This document shows, piece by piece, positions 35,638 to 44,141 of a stretch of DNA of 64,000 nt. The translations under genes were made by a program, and so were the position numbers. Origin of the DNA: Caulobacter sp. 73W. Lineage in GTDB: Bacteria > Pseudomonadota > Alphaproteobacteria > Caulobacterales > Caulobacteraceae. The notes below the pieces were generated by a model. That model saw only the letters and a list, made by a program, of their open reading frames with translations, did not search any database and was not told the DNA's origin. The stretch's first letter is position 1. Every line of letters begins with the position of its first letter. The stretch is from assembly GCF_041021955.1 (NCBI RefSeq), contig NZ_CP158375.1, forward strand, positions 1,798,001 through 1,862,000. Reading direction: 5' to 3'.

Positions 35638-36741
35638 ATGGCGCTCAGACACGCCTTGCTCAGCGGCCTCGCCGCCGTCGCCTTGCTGGGAAGCGCCGCC
35701 ATGGCGCAGGCGCCCGCCCAGAACATGGCGCAAACGTCAGCGCAGAAGGGTCCCGTGGAGACGCCGCCCGGCGCCCCGGTGATCCCCTATGTCGATCCGG
35801 CCAAGGCCTATCTGCTCGCTCACATGACCAGCGAGAAGTATGGCGTGATGTACTACTCCGTCAGCGTCGACGGCCTTCATTGGCGCCGGCTGAACGGCGG
35901 CAAGCCGACGATCTCGCCCGACGCCTATCACGGCCACCCGTCCATCGCGCGCATGCCGGACGGGCTCTACATTCTGGTGGGCAACAACAGCGACAGCGAC
36001 CGCCTGATCCGCTTCTGGAGCTCCAGGGATCTCATCACCTGGACCCCCTACGGCACCTATGAGCCCGACCTGTCGCAGGTCGTCGGCCATCCCAATCCCC
36101 TGCCGCTTCTGGGCGCGCCCAAGCTGTTCTACGACAAGCCGTCCGGCAAGTTCCTGCTGACCTGGCACACGCCGAACGTGCCGCATGTGGTTGAGGACCC
36201 AGAGCGCCTGTGGGCGAGCCAGCGCACCCTCTACGTGCTGTCGAGCGACCTGAAGACCTTCGAGGGACCGCCCAAGCTGCTGTTCGATTGGGACATCGCC
36301 ACGATCGACACCTTCATCACACCCGGCGACAAGGGCGAAGGCTATTGCGCGGTCGTCAAGGACGAGCGCTACCCCTCCTACAACTGGACCAGCGGCAAGA
36401 CGGTGCGCGTCAGCTGCGCGCCATCCTTGCTCGGCCCCTATCCGATGCCTGGACCGCCGATCAGCCCCAACTTCCGCGAAGCGCCGACCCTGATCCGCTC
36501 GCCCAGCGGCAAGGACTGGCTGATGTACTACGAGCAGTACGCTGGCCAGAGCTACGGGGTCTCCAAGGCCCCCAGGCTGCAGGGGCCCTGGTATCAGCTG
36601 CAGGGCAACAGCGGCGTGGAGCGGTGGAACCGCTTCCACATGCCGGCCGGCACCCGCCACGGCTCGATGATCGAGATCACCCGCAAGGAGTACGACGCCA
36701 TCGTCGCCGCCTTCCCCGAAGGCCCCGCCGCGGCGAAGTAG
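35638..36741 (+). CDS. Exported five-bladed-propeller glycosidase-like protein
   Basis: 367 residues from the ATG at 35638, chosen for the GAGGGGAAACGA ribosome site and clean signal peptide (ALRHALLSGLAAVALLGSAAMAQA). Propeller motifs: YLLAHMTSEKYGVMYYSVSVDGLHW, HGHPSIARMPDGLYILVGNN, GAPKLFYDKPSGKFLLTWHT and EAPTLIRSPSGKDWLMYYEQY, with an SRDLITWTPYG blade segment. Resembles GH43/GH117-type folds without a family I can name. Single-gene unit between the operator at 35568 and a strong terminator at 36764. A likely accessory exo-enzyme for the same polysaccharide. Confidence 0.8.
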   Translation: MALRHALLSGLAAVALLGSAAMAQAPAQNMAQTSAQKGPVETPPGAPVIPYVDPAKAYLLAHMTSEKYGVMYYSVSVDGLHWRRLNGGKPTISPDAYHGHPSIARMPDGLYILVGNNSDSDRLIRFWSSRDLITWTPYGTYEPDLSQVVGHPNPLPLLGAPKLFYDKPSGKFLLTWHTPNVPHVVEDPERLWASQRTLYVLSSDLKTFEGPPKLLFDWDIATIDTFITPGDKGEGYCAVVKDERYPSYNWTSGKTVRVSCAPSLLGPYPMPGPPISPNFREAPTLIRSPSGKDWLMYYEQYAGQSYGVSKAPRLQGPWYQLQGNSGVERWNRFHMPAGTRHGSMIEITRKEYDAIVAAFPEGPAAAK

Positions 36742-36763
36742 GCACCCGCAAGGACCGCACATC

Positions 36764-36800
36764 AAGGGGAGGGCGACCCGGTCGCCCTCCCCTTTCGTTT
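36764..36800 (+). terminator. Intrinsic terminator with 14-bp stem
   Basis: Perfect 14-bp stem (left arm 36764-36777, right arm 36781-36794, loop CCG), followed by TTTCGTTT on the plus strand, 23 bases after the propeller gene stop. Confidence 0.85.
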
Positions 36801-36835
36801 GAGCCGCAGTCGTCCCAGTCCCGCACAAACAAAGA

Positions 36836-36861
36836 GGGCCGCACGGCATGCCGTGCGGCCC
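36836..36861 (-). terminator. Terminator for the TonB receptor (26-base palindrome)
   Basis: A fully palindromic 26-base stretch (arms beginning GGGCCGCACGG) lies 30 bases after the receptor stop on the minus strand and is followed there by CTCTTTGTTTGTG. Together with 36764 it insulates two convergent units. Confidence 0.75.
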
Positions 36862-36890
36862 AGTTGCGCCTGTCGCAGGGTAGGCGAAGA

Positions 36891-39605
36891 TCAGTAACGG
36901 AAGCGCAGTCCCATGCGGTAAACCGACTCCAGGTAGCGCACCTGCCAAGGGTAGCTATCGCCCTGCACGTTGAACTGGCGGGCGTTGCGAGCCGGATTGC
37001 CCAGGGCGTTGGCGACGTTGAAGAACACGCTGACCTGCGGGGTCGGGTTGAACGACCCCGAAAGGTCGACCACGCCACGGCCCTCTTCGCGCATGGGCAG
37101 AGTGGGCTGGGTTCCTGTCACGGCCGGGTCGGTCACCGCGGCATAGGTCTGGAACCACGAACGATAGTTGTAGGAGGCGCGCAGCGAGACCTTCTTGTCC
37201 TCGTAGAACACCGAGGCGTTGGCCAGGTGCTTGGAGGTGTTGGTGATCGGCTGCTGCCCCGGCAGCGTCGCAGCGACGGCCTGGGAGAGTTCCGAGCCGT
37301 GGTCCAGATAGGTGTAGTTGCCAAGCACGCCCAGATTGTTGGTCCAGCTGGGCAGGAAGTCGGTGCGCAGGAAGGTGCGGAAGCCGACCTCCACGCCCTG
37401 GATCCGGCCCTTCTGGCCGTTCTCCGGGCTGTTGATGTTCAAAGGTCCAAGCTCGGGATCGTTGATGATTCGCGTGCGGTTGTTGATGAAGCCATCCACA
37501 TCGCGGCGGAACACCTGGATTGTGGCGGAGCCGGAACGCGAGAAATAGTACTCCAGCGAAGCATCGTAGTTGTTGGACTCGATGGGCTGCAGGTCCGGGT
37601 TGCCGCCGGTGGCGGTCCTGAAGCAGGTCGCCGGGTTGCTCGGATCGGTGCAGTTGGTCGTGGCGCCGATGGTCAAGGTTGGATTGAGCTGCCCAAAGCT
37701 GGGTCGGGTGCGCGTCTTAGTGAAGCTCAGACGCGCCTGCAGTTCCGGCGTCAGCTTGAAGCGGGCGCTGACGTTGGGCAGGAAGTCGTCGTACTCGTTA
37801 GAGCGCGAATAAGGCGTGGGCGTCGTCGTGCCCACGGTCACGGTGCCATCCAGGCTCGTCTTGGTGCGCACTGCGCGAAGGCCGATCTGGCCGTCCACGG
37901 GCACTGAACCGAGGTCGAACCCGTAGTGGACCTGCGCATAGGCTGCGTAGGATTCTTCATTGGAGGTGTACTGCGGGACCCGGAGCGGCATGCCCGTGGC
38001 GCGGCCCGACAGCGTGCGGATCAGGTCCATATACTGGATGACGCTCTCACGCGTGGCCGACAGCCAAGTGGTGGGATGGTTGCTGTCGTCGCCCTTGAAG
38101 CCCGCCGGGACATTGCGGAACTCCAGCGGCAGGTTGGCAAATTGCAGGGCCGCCAACTGCGCCGGCGTGCCCGCCGGGGCGTTGATATTGCCGGTGTTGT
38201 AGTTTTCGACTTCCGCGTCACGGTCGCTGTAGCGAACGCCGACCTGCAGCATGTCGAAAATCGAAAGCTCGAGCGGGATGTCGGCGTCGAGCCTCCCTTG
38301 CAGGCTCGTGCCGTGGGCCTGGCTGCCGTTCTCGGCGTATCCCGTCATCCGCCATGCCTCGCGGTCGAGGAGATTGATCCCGAGAACCTGGGCGCTACCG
38401 CCTCCGCCGCCGTCCTGATCGTCAAAGTTGAAGATCCGGGTGCCGGTCTGGTTGGTCTGGGTGTTCATCTGGAAATTGGTCGAGGTGAAGGTGCTGTCGG
38501 TGTAGGCGACATCCCCCTTGATCCTCGCCTGCCCCGCCTTCCAGATGAAGCCGCCGCCGCCCTGGTAGGTGTTGGTCCCCGACCATTGGCCGACCTGATA
38601 GGCGCCGACCGGATTGCCGCCCGTGGCGGTCATCTCGCAGATCAGCGTGCTGCTGCCCTCACAATAGGTCACGTCGGAGATCGTCGCCGCGGAGCCCGCC
38701 TGGACTTGCAGCGCCCGTGAGCGGCCGCGGCCGCGGAAGCCCTGATAGAGAAAGTCGCCGTAGAGCTCGAGCGCTTCGTTCGGGCGCCACTGGACGGCGG
38801 CCTGCCCGGCGGGACGCCAACGGGTCGCGCTGGGATACTCGAATGTGACGACGGCCGGATAACGCGCCCCCGGGAAGGTCGCCGTGGCTGGCCGCAACTG
38901 GATCGTCTGGTTGTTGACCCGCCCCGGATCGGCGAAGTTGTTGTCGGTGTAGAAGCCTTCGACGAGCACGCCGATCTCGCCGATCGACGTATCCCAGCGG
39001 TTGCTCAGCAGCAGGTTGGCGTCAAAGCCGGTGCGGTCCGATTGGCGCCAATGCAGCCCGGTCACGCCGCCGGCCACCCGGGCGCCCTTGAAGTCGAAGG
39101 GCTTGCGTGAGCGCACATCGATCAGACCTGCGATGCCGCCTTCAATGAGGTTCGCCGCACCGGTCTTATAGACGTCGAAGCGAGCGATGGTGCCGGACGG
39201 GAAGTCCTGAAGGGCGACCGACCGGCCTTCCGCTGTGAAGATCTCGCGACCGTTATAGGTGGTGGTCAGATCAGGCAGGCCGCGCACGCGCACGCTCGCC
39301 GCCTCGCCGCCTGAGCGCTCCACCGACACGCCAGGCACGCGGGCCAGGGACTCGGCGCCCGTGACATCCGGCAGTTTGCCAATGTCTTCGGCGACGATCG
39401 AATCGATCATCTCGTCGGAGTTTTGCTTGATCGCCTGGCTTGTTTCCAAACTGGCGCGAAAACCCTGGACGACGATCTCTTCGACGGCCTGCGGCTCGTC
39501 TTGGGCGGCCGCCGAGGCCGATGCGCTCTGCGCCGACGCCATCTGGGGCGCCATCAGCAGGGCCAATCCCGAGGCGCCGATGAGCAGGTAAGACTTCAAA
39601 ATCAC
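36891..39605 (-). CDS. TonB-dependent receptor, Xanthomonas/Caulobacter carbohydrate type
   Basis: 904 residues from GTG 39605, chosen because GGGGGAGA lies upstream and a signal peptide follows directly (LKSYLLIGASGLALLMAPQMASA). The N-terminal signature VEEIVVQGFRASLETSQAIK and IDSIVAEDIGKLPDV is the hallmark of the TonB-Xanth-Caul group (TIGR01782), whose members sit in carbohydrate-utilisation loci and import oligosaccharides. The plug domain spans about residues 55-190, then a long barrel ending MGLRFRY. The operator at 39667 lies 62 bases upstream. It is the likely outer-membrane port for the glycan fragments made by the adjacent enzymes. Confidence 0.94.
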   Translation of the reverse strand: MILKSYLLIGASGLALLMAPQMASAQSASASAAAQDEPQAVEEIVVQGFRASLETSQAIKQNSDEMIDSIVAEDIGKLPDVTGAESLARVPGVSVERSGGEAASVRVRGLPDLTTTYNGREIFTAEGRSVALQDFPSGTIARFDVYKTGAANLIEGGIAGLIDVRSRKPFDFKGARVAGGVTGLHWRQSDRTGFDANLLLSNRWDTSIGEIGVLVEGFYTDNNFADPGRVNNQTIQLRPATATFPGARYPAVVTFEYPSATRWRPAGQAAVQWRPNEALELYGDFLYQGFRGRGRSRALQVQAGSAATISDVTYCEGSSTLICEMTATGGNPVGAYQVGQWSGTNTYQGGGGFIWKAGQARIKGDVAYTDSTFTSTNFQMNTQTNQTGTRIFNFDDQDGGGGGSAQVLGINLLDREAWRMTGYAENGSQAHGTSLQGRLDADIPLELSIFDMLQVGVRYSDRDAEVENYNTGNINAPAGTPAQLAALQFANLPLEFRNVPAGFKGDDSNHPTTWLSATRESVIQYMDLIRTLSGRATGMPLRVPQYTSNEESYAAYAQVHYGFDLGSVPVDGQIGLRAVRTKTSLDGTVTVGTTTPTPYSRSNEYDDFLPNVSARFKLTPELQARLSFTKTRTRPSFGQLNPTLTIGATTNCTDPSNPATCFRTATGGNPDLQPIESNNYDASLEYYFSRSGSATIQVFRRDVDGFINNRTRIINDPELGPLNINSPENGQKGRIQGVEVGFRTFLRTDFLPSWTNNLGVLGNYTYLDHGSELSQAVAATLPGQQPITNTSKHLANASVFYEDKKVSLRASYNYRSWFQTYAAVTDPAVTGTQPTLPMREEGRGVVDLSGSFNPTPQVSVFFNVANALGNPARNARQFNVQGDSYPWQVRYLESVYRMGLRFRY

Positions 39606-39666
39606 GCTGTTTCTCCCCCGTTTCTGCAAGGGTGCGTCCAGCAAACCCTGCTTTCTTATGAAGCCT

Positions 39667-39681
39667 ATTTATCATATTTAA
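39667..39681. promoter_or_regulatory. AT-rich operator copy upstream of the carbohydrate TonB receptor
   Basis: ATTTAT-CAT-ATTTAA, in the 131-base divergent region between the receptor and the SGNH esterase. It shares ATTTATCRTAY with the copies at 17193 and 35568. Confidence 0.65.
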
Positions 39682-39736
39682 ATGGCCTGACAAGTTTGAT
39701 ATTGGTCGGGCGAGTTCGAAGCCTGGGAGGGACGTT

Positions 39737-40945
39737 TTGAGAGCATCGAGGAACCCCGCCTTGGGCCTCATTATTAGGACTGCGTGCTCTGCCCTGCTCC
39801 TAGGAACCGCCGCAGCCGCGCCGACGCCGACGCCGACCGTATGGACGCCCGCGTGGACAGCCAGCATGTGGGCCGCCGCCGGACGAGGGCAGGTCCTCGT
39901 GGAGAACGCGACGATCCGCTTCACAGTCCGCATCGCAGCGAGCGGCGACAGTTTGCGGCTCCGGCTCTCGAATGAGTTTGGGCTGCCCCTCAAGATCGGC
40001 GCGGCAAGCGTGCGCATCGCTGATGGCCCGTCGGTTCCGGTGACATTCAACGGCGCACCAACGAGCGTCCTCCCGCTCGAGGGCGGCGGAGTCAGTGACG
40101 CCGTCCCTCTAGCGGTGCGGGCCTTTGACCTTGTCGAGGTATCTTTGTTCCTCCCAGAACGAACCGCCCTAAATACGGTCCATGGAGCCGGCGGCGCAAA
40201 GACGGCGATCTCGGCTCCCGGCGATTTCACGGCCACGCCGTTCGAGCCAGTCGCTCGCTCTGACAATCGCCCGCTGCTCGCCTCTGTCGAGGTGGCCGGA
40301 CCGGCCCGCCCTGTTGTCGTCGCTTACGGCAACTCGATCACCGACAATACCGGCTGCGCCAACGATGCGACGCCGATCTGCCGATGGGGCGACCTATTGG
40401 GCCGCAGACTGGCCGCGGCGGGCAAACCGCACGTGGTCGTGACCCAAGCGATCAGCGGCAACCGCCTGCTGGCCGGCGGATCTGGCCCGACCGCCATTGA
40501 TCGGTTCACGCGCGATGTCCTCAGCCAGACTGGGGTCAGCCACGTGATCGTGCTCGAAGGCATAAACGACATCGGCCAATCGGGCCGCGTGCGCCCAGAC
40601 GGCTCCAAAGGACCGGTCACCACAGCCGAGCAGCTCATCTCCGGCTACGAACAACTGATCGCCCGTGCGCACGAGCGTGGCGTGAAGGTCATGGCTCTAA
40701 CCATCCTGCCATTTGAAGGCGCCAACTACTACACGGCGGCCGGCGAGGCGCTGCGGATGCAGGTCAACGACTGGATCCGAACCTCAGGCTCCTTCGACGG
40801 CGTCTTCGACATGGAGAAGGTCATGGCCGACCCGACCAACCCAAAGCGCCTCAACCCGGCCTTGCAGCGGGGTGACAACCTCCACCCTGATGGAGTCGGC
40901 GAGGCGGTGATGGGTGAAGCGATCCCGCTGGACTGGTTCAACTGA
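39737..40945 (+). CDS. SGNH/GDSL-family esterase, exported
   Basis: 402 residues from TTG 39737 (GGGAGG 4-10 bases upstream). Signal segment ALGLIIRTACSALLLGTAAAA. An N-terminal beta-sandwich (residues ~35-185) precedes the SGNH domain, with block I VVAYGNSITDN (nucleophile Ser200), block III VLEGINDIGQ and block V GDNLHPDG (Asp and His). This layout is seen in CE2-like and rhamnogalacturonan-acetylesterase-like deacetylases. First gene of a plus-strand group with a GntR regulator (16-base gap) and a GH32 enzyme, divergent from the TonB receptor. Confidence 0.87.
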   Translation: MRASRNPALGLIIRTACSALLLGTAAAAPTPTPTVWTPAWTASMWAAAGRGQVLVENATIRFTVRIAASGDSLRLRLSNEFGLPLKIGAASVRIADGPSVPVTFNGAPTSVLPLEGGGVSDAVPLAVRAFDLVEVSLFLPERTALNTVHGAGGAKTAISAPGDFTATPFEPVARSDNRPLLASVEVAGPARPVVVAYGNSITDNTGCANDATPICRWGDLLGRRLAAAGKPHVVVTQAISGNRLLAGGSGPTAIDRFTRDVLSQTGVSHVIVLEGINDIGQSGRVRPDGSKGPVTTAEQLISGYEQLIARAHERGVKVMALTILPFEGANYYTAAGEALRMQVNDWIRTSGSFDGVFDMEKVMADPTNPKRLNPALQRGDNLHPDGVGEAVMGEAIPLDWFN

Positions 40946-40961
40946 TGCCAAGAGGGGTCTC

Positions 40962-41750
40962 ATGAAGACGTCCGCGCGCAACGAAGGCCCGCCGACCGCG
41001 CCCCGGACCGGCGCCAAGCTCTATCAGCAGATCGCCTCTCAGATCGCAAAGGCGATCGCTGAAGGCCGCTATGGTCCCGGCTCACGTCTGCCGGCCGAGC
41101 GCGATCTGGCCGATGAGTTCGGAGTCAGTCGGCCGACGATCCGAGAAGCGATGATCGCGCTGGAGATCCGCGGCTTGGTTGGCGCACGGCAAGGTTCGGG
41201 AATCTACGTGAACGCAGCCGGCGCCGAGCCTCCTCAGGCCGGCCCGGATCTAGACGTCGGGGCGTTCGAACTCATGGAGGCCAGGATTCTGTTCGAGGGC
41301 GAAGCTGCGGCGCTCGCGGCCCAGTCGATAGACCCATCTCAGCTTTCCGAGCTCTACACGATGGTCGAGCAGATGGAGCGCTCGGATAGGACCTCTGAGG
41401 CCTTTGACGCGGACCGCCGCTTTCATCTGGCCATCGCGCGGGCCACGGCGAACTCGCTGATCGTCTCTACAGTAGAGATGCTGTGGAATGTGCGCGAAGG
41501 CTCGCCGCTTTGCGCTCACATGTTCGCCCAAGCCCATAGCGGCGGCGTCGCGCCAAGGGCGAGCGAGCACCGCGCCATCGTCGAGGCTTTGGCGTCGCGC
41601 CAGCCGCACCGAGCGCGCGAGGCCATGCGGGGCCATCTAAAGCGCGTCGTTGATGATCTGCTGGAGGTCACCCGATTGGACATGATCCGCAAGGCTCAAG
41701 CTGACTTCACCAGTCACCGTGAACAACTTCAGGCCCGCATGGCGCTCTAG
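40962..41750 (+). CDS. GntR-family regulator, FadR/FCD subfamily (second copy)
   Basis: 262 residues from ATG 40962 (AGAGGGG upstream); the frame is open to 40914 but that part overlaps the esterase. Winged HTH at about residues 18-82 (KLYQQIASQIAKAIAEG, LPAERDLADEFGVSRPTIREAM, RQGSGIYV). The FCD domain follows, with DADRRFHLAIARATAN and SEHRAIVEAL supplying the metal-binding His residues. It resembles hexuronate regulators of the ExuR/UxuR type in architecture. It lies between SGNH and GH32 genes and could be the regulator of the ATTTATCRTAY operators, in competition with the copy at 17280. Confidence 0.9.
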   Translation: MKTSARNEGPPTAPRTGAKLYQQIASQIAKAIAEGRYGPGSRLPAERDLADEFGVSRPTIREAMIALEIRGLVGARQGSGIYVNAAGAEPPQAGPDLDVGAFELMEARILFEGEAAALAAQSIDPSQLSELYTMVEQMERSDRTSEAFDADRRFHLAIARATANSLIVSTVEMLWNVREGSPLCAHMFAQAHSGGVAPRASEHRAIVEALASRQPHRAREAMRGHLKRVVDDLLEVTRLDMIRKAQADFTSHREQLQARMAL

Positions 41751-41775
41751 CAGCGTTCGACCCTTCCGACACGAT

Positions 41776-43290
41776 ATGGACCTTCACATGGGCCGCGCAT
41801 TGCTCTTGTTGTCGATCTTGCTGTGGTGCCAGCCCGCTGCTGCGCAATGGCCGCTCGCCGACCCTCGCCCAAGAATCCATTTTGCGCCGGAGCGCAATTG
41901 GATGAACGACCCCAACGGCCTGGTCTTCTACGACGGCGAGTATCATCTGTTTTACCAGTACAATCCCCATGGCGACCGCTGGGGGCATATGAGCTGGGGA
42001 CACGCCGTCAGCGCCGACCTGATCAGCTGGCGTCACCTGCCTATCGCCATTCCTGAGACCGAAGTCATGGCCTTCTCAGGCAGCGCCGTGATCGACTGGA
42101 AGAACACCTCGGGCTTCGGACGCGACGGGGCGCCGGCGATGGTGGCGATCTATACGGGCCACGATCCGAAGACCGGCAACCAGTCTCAATTCGTGGCTTA
42201 CAGCAACGATCGCGGCCGTACGTTCACCCGACATGGCAAGGTGATCGATATCGGCTCGACCGATTTTCGCGACCCCAAGGTCTTCTGGCACGAAGGCACG
42301 ATGCGCTGGGTGATGGCGGTGACGAAGGCCGTGGAGAAGAAGGTGGCCTTCTATTCATCGCCCGACCTGAAAACCTGGAAACACGAAAGCGATTTTGGCC
42401 CGACCCCATCCGCCAAGAGCCACAACTGGGAATGCCCCGATCTCTTTGAGCTGCCAGTGGAGAACGGCAAGCCTGGTGAGCGCAGATGGGTGCTGGCGGT
42501 CAGCCAGGGCAGCGGCGCCCAGGATGGCGGATCCGGCGGCCAGTATTTCGTCGGCGCCTTTGACGGCCGCAAGTTCACCCTGGAGCCGGGGTGGAACGAC
42601 GCGCCTCACTGGCAGGACTTAGGGGCGGATTTCTATGCCAGCCAGTCGTGGAGCGACGTCCCTGATGGGCGCCGCATCTGGATCGCCTGGGCCACCGATC
42701 TTCGCTACTCGCGGGCCATGCCCACCTATCCTGCACGGGGGCTGATGACCTTGCCGAGAACCGTCACGCTGCGCCGTGAAGGCGCCGACTGGCGCCTGGC
42801 TCAAGCACCGGTTGGCGAGTTGGAGCGCCGCCGCGGCAAACCCACCCGACTTCGCAATGTCGCACTGTCCGACCGTCCGCGAGAGATACGCTTGGGCGAC
42901 AGTGTGGACATGATCCTTACCTTCGACCCCGGCAAGAGCTCTGAGGTAGCGGTCAGCCTGACCGACGAGCAGGGCTACGCCCTAGTAGTTGGCTATACCC
43001 CGCAGACTCGCGAGGTTTGGGTTGATCGAACGCGTGCAGGGCCGCATTTCCACGACAGCTTTGCTGATCGCAACCTCGCAACGGTCCCAAGCAGCGACGA
43101 TCCCATAACGCTTCGGCTTGTGGTGGATCGCTCGATAGTCGAGGTGTTCGCCGCTGACGGGACCCGGACGCTCACGAGTCGCTTCTTCAGGGGTGAAGGC
43201 AAATTGAGATGGACGCTTAGCGCTCGGGGCGAGGGTGCGATAGTCCAGTCGCTTGACGCTTGGCCGGTCGAACCGACGGCTCCGTTTTGA
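41776..43290 (+). CDS. GH32 fructan hydrolase (levanase/inulinase type), exported
   Basis: About 504 residues if started at ATG 41776, 500 from ATG 41788; neither has a convincing ribosome site. A Sec leader (ALLLLSILLWCQPAAAQ) follows. The three GH32 catalytic motifs are intact: NWMNDPNG (nucleophile Asp), FRDP (transition-state Asp) and WECPDL (acid/base Glu). The C-terminal beta-sandwich has the family segment LRLVVDRSIVEVFA. Hydrolyses beta-fructosidic bonds in levan, inulin or sucrose; endo or exo mode cannot be told. It follows the second GntR gene by 25 bases. No fructose transporter or kinase is adjacent. Confidence 0.93.
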   Translation: MDLHMGRALLLLSILLWCQPAAAQWPLADPRPRIHFAPERNWMNDPNGLVFYDGEYHLFYQYNPHGDRWGHMSWGHAVSADLISWRHLPIAIPETEVMAFSGSAVIDWKNTSGFGRDGAPAMVAIYTGHDPKTGNQSQFVAYSNDRGRTFTRHGKVIDIGSTDFRDPKVFWHEGTMRWVMAVTKAVEKKVAFYSSPDLKTWKHESDFGPTPSAKSHNWECPDLFELPVENGKPGERRWVLAVSQGSGAQDGGSGGQYFVGAFDGRKFTLEPGWNDAPHWQDLGADFYASQSWSDVPDGRRIWIAWATDLRYSRAMPTYPARGLMTLPRTVTLRREGADWRLAQAPVGELERRRGKPTRLRNVALSDRPREIRLGDSVDMILTFDPGKSSEVAVSLTDEQGYALVVGYTPQTREVWVDRTRAGPHFHDSFADRNLATVPSSDDPITLRLVVDRSIVEVFAADGTRTLTSRFFRGEGKLRWTLSARGEGAIVQSLDAWPVEPTAPF

Positions 43291-43400
43291 TATCAGGCTC
43301 GAGACGTTGTCCAGCCCGCGGCCCCGGAAGAGGTCTATGGGGTCCTCAAAAAAGGCGTCGCAGTTCTATGCCAAGCCCAGAGCACGCAAGAAACTTGGCA

Positions 43401-43481
43401 CGGATCGGCGAGGCGTTCGCCCGCTGCGGTCAGACCCCCAAAAGCGGCGGCCGAGACAAGGTCCCGCCTCCGCGAGACTAA
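43401..43481 (+). pseudogene. Remnant of a class II aldolase gene (C-terminal tail)
   Basis: The translation RIGEAFARCGQTPKSGG closely matches the tail EIGQAFARYGQTPKAGS of the aldolase at 5994-6659, and the DNA is similar over about 45 bases. No Zn-site motifs or upstream aldolase sequence can be read in any frame, so this is a fragment. The surrounding 43291-43675 holds no other gene that I can support. Confidence 0.5.
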
Positions 43482-43675
43482 GCGCTCGGCGCAAACTTAT
43501 CGCGCTTGCGGCTCTGGTTGAATGCGGTCACCAAGCTCAACGCCCGGCGCCTCAAAGACCTTATGCCAATTCGCCTCGCGCGGGGGGCCTGCCCGCCGAT
43601 CAGGCTCGCTCGACAGATCGCCCTCCACACCCTTGGATGTGAGCGGCGGACGATCAACGGCGTCAGGCGTCACGC

Positions 43676-43873
43676 TCAAGCGTGAACTCCGGCATCCACG
43701 GCGTTGACGTAGTCTAGGACCTCATCGACCCGTCCGTTACGAGCCAGTTGCGCCGCCGTTTGACCCGAAAAGCCCGGGAGCGCCTGTTTCGAGCACCAAG
43801 CGTGTGCCAGCGCGGCGGATTCAAATCGAGGCTCTACCGCAATAAGCACTTCCCGAGCGTCTTGCTTCGGCAT
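43676..43873 (-). CDS. Small Xre/MbcA/ParS-type antitoxin C-terminal-domain protein
   Basis: 65 residues from ATG 43873 with GGAGG 5 bases upstream. The sequence LPGFSGQTAAQLARNGRVDE and then VLDYVNAVDAGVHA resembles the toxin-binding (DUF2384) domain of Xre/MbcA/ParS antitoxins. The N-terminal HTH domain of full antitoxins is missing and no RES-type toxin gene is beside it. Stand-alone copies of this size exist in alphaproteobacteria by my recollection. Function unknown; an orphan or regulatory binding domain is possible. 43874-44110 upstream holds no gene that I can support. Confidence 0.6.
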   Translation of the reverse strand: MPKQDAREVLIAVEPRFESAALAHAWCSKQALPGFSGQTAAQLARNGRVDEVLDYVNAVDAGVHA

Positions 43874-44110
43874 TTGGCCTCCAAAGCGATTGCGGCGACC
43901 CGCCCGCGAATGACATTACTCTTTAGGCGCGCGCTAGACACGGTCATCGTTCACGAAAGGCTGTCGGCGGCGCCGCCGAGAATGGCTTCGCCGTTGATGA
44001 AGTTCCCCAGCCTCTCTGGCCGACAGGGATTGTGAGCAGAGCGACGGCTCCCGCGCCTGATGCCAGGCCGCAACCATCGCGGCTTGATTTAAACGCCGCC
44101 ACCCGCTTCA

Positions 44111-44127
44111 ATATCGTATACGATTAT
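44111..44127. promoter_or_regulatory. Operator-like palindrome upstream of Ldh2-family gene
   Basis: ATCGTATACGAT (44113-44124) is a perfect 12-base palindrome inside AT-rich flanks and contains the ATCRTAY core of the operator family. It ends 17 bases before the start at 44142, next to the ribosome site. Confidence 0.5.
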
Positions 44128-44141
44128 CTGGAGTTTGTGGC

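Noticed and set aside
43963..44035. Minus-strand tail reading RPERLGNFINGEAILGG before a stop
   Set aside because: Could be the end of a decayed oxidoreductase, but the match is too short to name a family.
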